Source: 67-14 sp020438345
Lineage (GTDB): Bacteria; Actinomycetota; Thermoleophilia; Solirubrobacterales; 70-9
Assembly (NCBI GenBank): GCA_937872475.1
Contig: CALMSY010000023.1
Coordinates: forward strand, 1-12,155
Direction: 5' to 3'
Length of the DNA stretch: 12,155 nt
The position numbers were made by a program, and so were the translations under genes. This document shows positions 1 to 4,047 of this stretch, one piece after another (within the stretch, counting starts at the first letter, position 1; each line of letters opens with the position of its first letter). Under the pieces are notes generated by a model. That model was given only the letters and a program-made list of their open reading frames with translations. It ran no database searches and was not told the DNA's origin.

Positions 1-687
1 GTCCCGATCGAGAATGTCCACATCGAGATGAACCCAGAACTTCGATCCGCGGTCGGTCAGTTCTGCTTCGAGGGATTTGCCGATACTGGTCAGGTCGGCA
101 TGCCGGAGGTCGTTCCGGTATTCGATCCGTCCGATCCCGAGTCCCTCAGGGAATGGTGCGATCAGGTCAAGTTCTTCCTGGTCGCGTGCACCGATCAAGG
201 CGATCCGGGCTGGGTCAACGACCGGTGTTTCACCGGTCGCTTCCAGCATTGCCTGAGGTGCGAGCCCGAGCAGAGCGGCGACCGGGAAGTCAGCGCCCTC
301 GCCAGTGGGAGATGTCTGCCCCGTAAACAGATCGAGGTGTCCATCGAAATAGGCCAGTCCGATTTCGCCAGTTGCGTCCCGGGCTCCGGCCAGCGCGCCG
401 GGCACCATGGTGCAGCAGCCACCAAGCAAAACCGGGGTTTTTCCCTCCGTAACCAGGCGGGCAACCCGTTCGCGCACTTCGGTGGTCATCGAAACGATGT
501 TCTCGAAAGCGAGCCAGCCGTTTTCACTGTCGCGTTCAAGGCCGCGGATCTGCTGGCTGGTGTCGCCGGCGTCCTCGAGCCGGGCAGAACCCAGCGATTC
601 ACGGAGCGACCGGGGACCGAGTTCGGTGCCTCCGGAAGTGCCCACGCTGTCGATCGGGACACCCAGCAGCGTCAGCGGCCCGCGCAT
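1..687 (-). CDS. Arginase/agmatinase-family ureohydrolase, C-terminus beyond the left edge
   Basis: The visible 229 residues are the N-terminal part of a ureohydrolase, the family of Mn-dependent enzymes that hydrolyse guanidino groups (arginase, agmatinase, formiminoglutamase, guanidinase). Seen: an N-terminal strand LTLLGVPID, then GTELGPRSLR at about 22-31, LLGGCC at 87-92, YFDGHLDLFT at 113-122 and HLDVDILDRD at 220-229. D115, H117, D119, D222 and D224 match the metal ligands of the DAHxD and DxD motifs. The usual GGDHS motif, whose His is the remaining metal ligand, reads GGCCT here. The ATG at 687 shares a base with the TGA of the upstream gene (TGATG) and has no close Shine-Dalgarno site, so translational coupling is likely. 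The frame is open to base 1; typical members have about 280-320 residues, so about a quarter is missing. Substrate cannot be told from this part. Confidence 0.85.
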   Translation of the reverse strand, partial: MRGPLTLLGVPIDSVGTSGGTELGPRSLRESLGSARLEDAGDTSQQIRGLERDSENGWLAFENIVSMTTEVRERVARLVTEGKTPVLLGGCCTMVPGALAGARDATGEIGLAYFDGHLDLFTGQTSPTGEGADFPVAALLGLAPQAMLEATGETPVVDPARIALIGARDQEELDLIAPFPEGLGIGRIEYRNDLRHADLTSIGKSLEAELTDRGSKFWVHLDVDILDRD

Positions 688-1019
688 CAGTCTTCGCGCC
701 CGATCTCCTGGCCCTCTTCGCCTTCATCCAGCTCTTCGTCGCCCTGCTCCAGGGCGGTTCCTGACACCGAGCCACCGCTCCCGGGGTGGTAGTGGGTCTG
801 GAAATGTTCGAGCAATTCGTCCCGCTGCTGCTCGTCCACGGCAACATCATCGGCGATCCTCACCCAGTCGGCGCCCTCAAAGGACTCCATGTTGAAGATC
901 TCCTGGTCGATTGACACCGAGTCGTCAACCACGACCACGACTTCAGTTTGCGGATTGAAGTAGGTGCCCGGTTGAACCACCAGCTCATCCAGTTCATAGC
1001 GGGACGTGGAGTCATCCAT
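687..1019 (-). CDS. Acidic 110-residue protein of unknown function, coupled to the ureohydrolase gene
   Basis: I do not recognise this protein. It starts with a moderately acidic, beta-prone half (ELDELVVQPGTYFNP, then EVVVVVDDSVSI at about 26-37) and ends in a strongly acidic, presumably disordered tail rich in Glu and Asp from about residue 90. It has no signal peptide and no membrane segment, so it should be cytosolic. The ATG at 1019 lies 6 nt after a good -10 element, which suggests a leaderless mRNA. Its stop codon overlaps the start of the arginase-family gene by one base, so the two form an operon and are probably translated together. The promoter, the overlap and the non-repetitive protein composition support a real gene rather than a chance frame. 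Confidence 0.7.
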   Translation of the reverse strand: MDDSTSRYELDELVVQPGTYFNPQTEVVVVVDDSVSIDQEIFNMESFEGADWVRIADDVAVDEQQRDELLEHFQTHYHPGSGGSVSGTALEQGDEELDEGEEGQEIGRED

Positions 1020-1025
1020 GCGCCA

Positions 1026-1053
1026 ATACTAACCACGCAGCAACACCCGTCAA
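1026..1053 (-). promoter_or_regulatory. Sigma-70-type promoter for a leaderless transcript
   Basis: On the minus strand TTGACG (1053-1048) is followed by a 16-bp spacer and TAGTAT (1031-1026). The -35 matches five of six consensus bases and the -10 has the TAnnnT pattern. A start site about 7 nt after the -10 falls at the ATG at 1019, so the mRNA would have no leader; no Shine-Dalgarno sequence precedes that ATG. It would drive the 110-residue gene and the coupled ureohydrolase gene. Confidence 0.65.
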
Positions 1054-1103
1054 TTCGAGCATTCAGTGATCCGCCCGGATACCTGACCGGACCGGCCTCC
1101 GGT

Positions 1104-1559
1104 TCAAAGAAAGTCGGCCAGCATCCGTTCGACCTCTACTTCCACGTCGAGGGGTGGTTCGCCCCGCCGGATGCGGCTCTCGTTTCTGGCGATGGCCACC
1201 TGGCGAACTTCCTCGCGAATTGCGGCTGTTTCGGGGTCAGCCGGTTGTGTCGGAGCCGGATCGTCCCCGGGATCTCCCCTGAGCAGTCTTTCGACCTCGG
1301 TCTCGACGTCCACTGGCTGCTCTCCACGTTGTTTTTGCCGGAAAGCTTTGGCCTGGACCAGTTGCCGCAGCTCCTCATGGTCGGCGGCCTGGCTTTCCCC
1401 ATCGAAGTCGACCGCGAACCGGCCCTTTCCGATCTCGTCGTAGCCTTTCCCCGAGCGGGCGAAAGCGATCGCTGCCACAGGGATAACGACCACGAACAGC
1501 AGTATCAGGACGAGCGAGAGCTCGGACGCACCGACGGCGAGGATTCCGCTTGCGGCCAT
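1104..1559 (-). CDS. Membrane-anchored protein with duplicated charged helix-turn module
   Basis: This 151-residue protein has one N-terminal membrane segment at about 13-34, followed by a positively charged linker (RSGKGY) that suggests the rest is cytosolic. A YDEIGKGRF motif follows. Two copies of a charged helical module come next, at about 62-94 and 116-148, which align without gaps at an offset of 54 residues. Both share E-x-x-R-Q near the start, an R-G-E turn, and a P-x-D-V-E-x-E-V-E-R end followed by a hydrophobic pair. An acidic Pro-rich linker separates them. I know of no function; membrane-tethered protein interaction is a guess. The ATG at 1559 is preceded at 6 nt by TAGTCT and has no Shine-Dalgarno site, so it may also be leaderless. 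The gene is divergent from the acyl-CoA dehydrogenase gene. Confidence 0.75.
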   Translation of the reverse strand: MAASGILAVGASELSLVLILLFVVVIPVAAIAFARSGKGYDEIGKGRFAVDFDGESQAADHEELRQLVQAKAFRQKQRGEQPVDVETEVERLLRGDPGDDPAPTQPADPETAAIREEVRQVAIARNESRIRRGEPPLDVEVEVERMLADFL

Positions 1560-1565
1560 GAGTGC

Positions 1566-1571
1566 AGACTA
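1566..1571 (-). promoter_or_regulatory. Possible -10 element of the membrane-anchored protein gene
   Basis: TAGTCT on the minus strand ends 6 nt before the ATG at 1559, the same spacing as the TAGTAT/ATG pair at 1019-1031. There is no convincing -35 hexamer at 16-18 bp, so the assignment rests on the -10 pattern, the position and the absence of a Shine-Dalgarno site. Confidence 0.35.
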
Positions 1572-1627
1572 GAGCCCGTTGACTTTCCCACGCCGTGGTC
1601 CGCATCCGCTACCCTTCGCCAAGAGTT

Positions 1628-1646
1628 ATTGACTGACTAGTCAATC
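1628..1646. promoter_or_regulatory. Palindromic operator, TetR/FadR-like, upstream of acyl-CoA dehydrogenase
   Basis: The core TGACTAGTCA at 1634-1643 is a perfect 10-bp palindrome. It extends to the 16-bp near-palindrome GACTGACTAGTCAATC (1631-1646), broken at one symmetric position. A second, overlapping repeat is ATTGACT (1628-1634) with AGTCAAT (1639-1645). The core resembles the operator of Bacillus FadR, a TetR-family repressor released by long-chain acyl-CoA, whose consensus I recall as TGAATGAMTANTCATTCA. It lies about 80 bp before the dehydrogenase start, in the divergent intergenic region. Regulation by an acyl-CoA-sensing TetR protein is inferred; no regulator gene is in the window. 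Confidence 0.6.
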
Positions 1647-1710
1647 GGGAGCCGGCCAGGCCCTTCGCCCCGGCCCCGCATCGAGCAAATCGACCGGTTC
1701 CAAGCAACCG

Positions 1711-1716
1711 AAGGAG
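1711..1716 (+). promoter_or_regulatory. Ribosome binding site deciding the dehydrogenase start
   Basis: AAGGAG lies 10 nt before GTG at 1727 and only 1 nt before the in-frame TTG at 1718. The spacing rules out the TTG and favours the GTG. Confidence 0.7.
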
Positions 1717-1726
1717 TTTGAGCAGA

Positions 1727-2875
1727 GTGGTTGACTTCACACTTAGCGACGAGCAGAAGGATCTGCGCGAGATGGCGCACAATTTTGCCGAGAAGGAGAT
1801 GCGGAGCGTCGCCTTTGAGCATGACAAGGACGGCACCTGGCCCGGCGATGTGATCAAGAAGGCCTGGGAAGTCGGCCTCATGAACACCCACGTTGACGAG
1901 GCATACGGAGGGCCGGGTCTGGATTACCTTTCCGGATGCCTGATCGAGGAAGAGTTCGGCTGGGGTTGCTCCGGCATCGGCACCTCGCTCGCCTGCAACG
2001 GTCTCGCCTCCGCACCGGTCGCTCTCGGCGGCTCGGAAGAGACCAAGGCCAAGTACCTGGGCATGCTCTGCGAAGAGCCCAAGCTCGCCTCCTTCTGTCT
2101 GACCGAGCCTGATGCCGGCTCCGATGTTGCCGGAATGAAGACCCGCGCCGTAAAAAAGGGTGACAAGTACATCCTCAACGGCTCCAAGTGCTTCATTACG
2201 AACGGTCAATACGCCGATTGGTACACGGTTTACGCCAAGACCGACCCGGATGCCGGCAGCCGCGGGATCAGCGCCTTCGTCGTTGACAAGCAGGACGGCA
2301 TCATCGTCGACAAGAAGGAAGACAAGATGGGCCAGCGCGCGTCCAACACCGTCTCCCTCTCGTTCAACGACGTTGAGGTCCCGGCCGAAAACATGCTCGG
2401 TGAGGAGAACAAGGGGTTCAAGTTGGCGATGATGACCCTTGACCGCACCCGCCCGGGAGTTGCCGCGATGGCAACCGGAATCGCGCGTTCCGGGTTCGAT
2501 GCCGCTGTCACCTACTCCAAGGAGCGCCAGCAGTTCGGCGTTCCGATCGCCATGCACCAGGCGATCCAGTTCCTTATCGCCGACATGGCAGTCAAGGTTG
2601 ACGCCGCCCGCCTGCTGACCTGGCAGTCCGCCAGCCAGCTCGACAACGGCCAGAGCAACACCCTCACCTCATCCGAAGCCAAGCGCTTCGCCGCCGACTC
2701 GGCGATGGAAGTGACGACCGATGCCGTTCAGGTTTTCGGTGGCTACGGGTTCATCAAGGAATACGAGGTCGAGAAGTTCATGCGTGACGCCAAGATCATG
2801 CAGCTCTATGAAGGCACCTCTCAGATCCAGCGGATGGTTATCGCGCGAGAGGTACTGCTGCCCCGCAGCGTCTAG
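1727..2875 (+). CDS. Acyl-CoA dehydrogenase (FAD-dependent, medium/short-chain type)
   Basis: This enzyme catalyses the alpha,beta-dehydrogenation of an acyl-CoA thioester, the first step of beta-oxidation or of branched-chain acid breakdown, and passes electrons to ETF. The 382 residues from the GTG match the usual 380-390. Seen: N-terminal helical domain with FTLSDEQKDLREMA, the flavin/substrate motif FCLTEPDAGSD at about 123-133, GSKCFITNG before the WYTVYA strand, an FGVPIAMHQAIQF segment in the C-terminal helical domain, and VFGGYGFIKEYEVEKFMRD followed by LYEGTSQIQR. The Glu in YEGTS (about 362) is at the catalytic base position of the MCAD/SCAD type rather than that of isovaleryl-CoA dehydrogenase. 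Start chosen by the AAGGAG spacing. It appears to be a single-gene unit, with an operator upstream and a hairpin 18 bp after its stop. Chain-length preference cannot be read from sequence alone. Confidence 0.95.
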   Translation: MVDFTLSDEQKDLREMAHNFAEKEMRSVAFEHDKDGTWPGDVIKKAWEVGLMNTHVDEAYGGPGLDYLSGCLIEEEFGWGCSGIGTSLACNGLASAPVALGGSEETKAKYLGMLCEEPKLASFCLTEPDAGSDVAGMKTRAVKKGDKYILNGSKCFITNGQYADWYTVYAKTDPDAGSRGISAFVVDKQDGIIVDKKEDKMGQRASNTVSLSFNDVEVPAENMLGEENKGFKLAMMTLDRTRPGVAAMATGIARSGFDAAVTYSKERQQFGVPIAMHQAIQFLIADMAVKVDAARLLTWQSASQLDNGQSNTLTSSEAKRFAADSAMEVTTDAVQVFGGYGFIKEYEVEKFMRDAKIMQLYEGTSQIQRMVIAREVLLPRSV

Positions 2876-2893
2876 CCCGGGCGGCGCCAGGAA

Positions 2894-2924
2894 CCGCCGA
2901 ACGTCCGCTGGACTTCGTCGGCGG
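2894..2924 (+). terminator. Hairpin after the acyl-CoA dehydrogenase gene
   Basis: CCGCCGA (2894-2900) pairs perfectly with TCGGCGG (2918-2924). Inside it, GTCC (2903-2906) pairs with GGAC (2910-2913) around a GCT loop. It begins 18 bp after the dehydrogenase stop. There is no T-tract, as is common in high-GC actinobacterial terminators, so the call rests on the stem and the position. Confidence 0.5.
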
Positions 2925-2974
2925 CCGGGAATGACAGCTCACGTACCCGCGTACTATCGCGGTCATTCCCGGCC
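2923..2974. repeat. Perfect 13-bp inverted repeat with 26-nt spacer
   Basis: GGCCGGGAATGAC (2923-2935) is the exact reverse complement of GTCATTCCCGGCC (2962-2974). The spacer holds a competing short stem, CCGCG (2947-2951) with CGCGG (2958-2962). The arms resemble the GGGAATGAC/GTCATTCCC type of REP-like palindrome seen in many bacterial genomes. It shares two bases with the preceding hairpin. It could be a dispersed repeat or part of a bidirectional terminator. Confidence 0.6.
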
Positions 2975-3113
2975 TGTCTCCTCGCCAGCAAACAGCTGGT
3001 GGCTCCTGGCAACCACCCGTTGAGGATTGGTTGTGGTGAGTCTCGCCCGGTCTGTGGCTGCGCTCCTGAACTGATCCGCGGCGTGATCGGGCTCCCTGGT
3101 GTGGTGCGTGGGT

Positions 3114-3163
3114 GTTCGAAGAATCATGGATTGGGCGACCGGAGGGAGCATGATTCTTCGAAC
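3114..3163. repeat. Perfect 15-bp inverted repeat with 20-nt spacer
   Basis: GTTCGAAGAATCATG (3114-3128) and CATGATTCTTCGAAC (3149-3163) are exact reverse complements. The pairing continues outward imperfectly: GCGTGGG on the left faces CCCCCACGC on the right with a small bulge, giving a stem of more than 20 bp. The arms are less GC-rich than the surroundings. It lies about 87 bp before the ABC ATPase start, so it could sit in the leader of that operon. Confidence 0.65.
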
Positions 3164-3236
3164 GCCCCCACGCCGCGCCCCAACCACCAACGCCTGAGAT
3201 TGTCTGAAGTGGGGATAACCGCACTTGCCCGCATTG

Positions 3237-3242
3237 AAGGAG
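3237..3242 (+). promoter_or_regulatory. Ribosome binding site deciding the ABC ATPase start
   Basis: AAGGAG ends 7 nt before TTG at 3250. The in-frame ATG at 3259 would be 16 nt away, so the TTG is preferred. Confidence 0.6.
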
Positions 3243-3249
3243 TGTTAGG

Positions 3250-4023
3250 TTGACCGGAATGGAATCAACCCTTGCCGCTCCCAGCCAGTCAGCATCTTCC
3301 GAGTCCCCGATCGTCAAGGCCATCGGAATCGAACGGGTCTATGGCGAAGGCCAGGCTGAGGTCCGGGCGCTCGATGGTGTCGACGTGTCCTTCGAGAAGG
3401 GCCGCTTCACTTCGATCATGGGTCCTTCCGGTTCCGGCAAGTCGACCCTGATGCATATCCTCGCCGGTCTCGACAAGCCGACCGCGGGTTCGGTCGAGGT
3501 CGACGGTGAGGAGATCACCGGCCTGGGTGACAGCGACCTGACAGAACTTCGCCGGGACAAGCTCGGATTCGTCTTCCAGTTCTTCAACCTGCTGTCTGTC
3601 CTTACTGCCGAAGAGAACATTCTGCTGCCGCTTTCGATCGCGAAGAAGAAGCCGGATCAGGAATGGGTTGACCAGGTCATTGACCGGGTAGGTCTCACCG
3701 ATCGGCGCAGCCACCGTCCGTCCGAACTCTCCGGTGGCCAGCAGCAACGAGTCGCGGTCGCAAGGGCTCTCGTGACGAGACCGGCGGTGCTTTTCGCTGA
3801 TGAGCCGACCGGCAACCTGGATTCAAAATCCTCTGAGGATGTCCTCGCTCTCCTTCGTGGTGCCGTGGACGAGACCGGGCAGACAGTGATCATGGTCACC
3901 CACGAGCCTGACGCAGCGGCCCACGGTGACCGGTTGATCGCCCTGCGTGACGGCAAGCTGGTCCACGATGCTCCGCCTGTTTCGGCGGACAACGTGATCG
4001 AGCTCCTCAAAACACTCGGCTAG
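3250..4023 (+). CDS. ABC transporter ATP-binding protein, LolD/MacB type
   Basis: This is the cytosolic ATPase of an exporter whose permease is the next gene. All nucleotide-binding motifs are present in 257 residues: Walker A GPSGSGKST at 58-66, Q-loop Gln at 110 followed by FFNLLSVLTAEEN, signature LSGGQQQRVAVARAL from about 160, Walker B VLFADEPTGNLD at 180-191 with the catalytic Glu at 185, and H-loop VTHEPD with His218. The FFNLL and EPTGNLDS signatures are typical of the LolD/MacB/FtsE-like group, which works with FtsX-type permeases. An N-terminal extension of about 20 residues, rich in Ser and Pro, precedes the domain. The TTG start is set by AAGGAG at 3237-3242. The gap to the permease gene is 24 bp, so the two form an operon. 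Cargo is unknown; lipids, peptides or drugs are all known for this group. Confidence 0.93.
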   Translation: MTGMESTLAAPSQSASSESPIVKAIGIERVYGEGQAEVRALDGVDVSFEKGRFTSIMGPSGSGKSTLMHILAGLDKPTAGSVEVDGEEITGLGDSDLTELRRDKLGFVFQFFNLLSVLTAEENILLPLSIAKKKPDQEWVDQVIDRVGLTDRRSHRPSELSGGQQQRVAVARALVTRPAVLFADEPTGNLDSKSSEDVLALLRGAVDETGQTVIMVTHEPDAAAHGDRLIALRDGKLVHDAPPVSADNVIELLKTLG

Positions 4024-4047
4024 ACCAGCCGGAACGGAGCCTGCTCC

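Larger units (their letters stand above)
2876..3249. other. Gene-free hairpin-rich intergenic stretch
   Basis: This stretch of 374 bp between the dehydrogenase and the ABC operon has no convincing gene. It holds three strong inverted repeats (2894-2924, 2923-2974, 3114-3163) and, at its end, the ribosome binding site of the ABC ATPase gene. The open frames crossing it lack recognisable protein character. It may carry a terminator plus REP-like repeats or a structured RNA; none is proven. I did not find a convincing promoter for the ABC operon in it. Confidence 0.5.

Noticed and set aside
28..792. Long plus-strand open frame of 254 codons over the left edge
   Set aside because: It is antisense to the arginase-family gene, whose minus-strand translation contains conserved family motifs; the plus-strand product is low-complexity with a Ser/Pro-rich end and no recognisable domain.
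1579..1615. TTGACT and TACCCT as a promoter for the acyl-CoA dehydrogenase
   Set aside because: The spacer would be 25 bp, too long for a sigma-70-type promoter; no better pair was found around the operator.
948..1640. Plus-strand open frame of 230 codons
   Set aside because: It is antisense to the membrane-anchored protein, which shows a clear TM segment and an internal repeat. The plus-strand product has no such order and runs over the operator region.
1637..2557. Minus-strand open frame of 306 codons
   Set aside because: It lies opposite the acyl-CoA dehydrogenase, which is certain. Long antisense frames are expected in high-GC genes.
3114..3163. LexA/SOS-box reading of the TTCGAA-containing repeat
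   Set aside because: The actinobacterial LexA box has CGAAC then GTTCG around a 4-nt centre; here the half-sites are in the opposite order and 20 nt apart.
2838..3323. Open frames crossing the 2876-3249 gap on both strands
   Set aside because: They pass straight through the inverted repeats and into flanking genes, are Arg/Ser/Pro/His-rich, and have no plausible ribosome binding site or domain.
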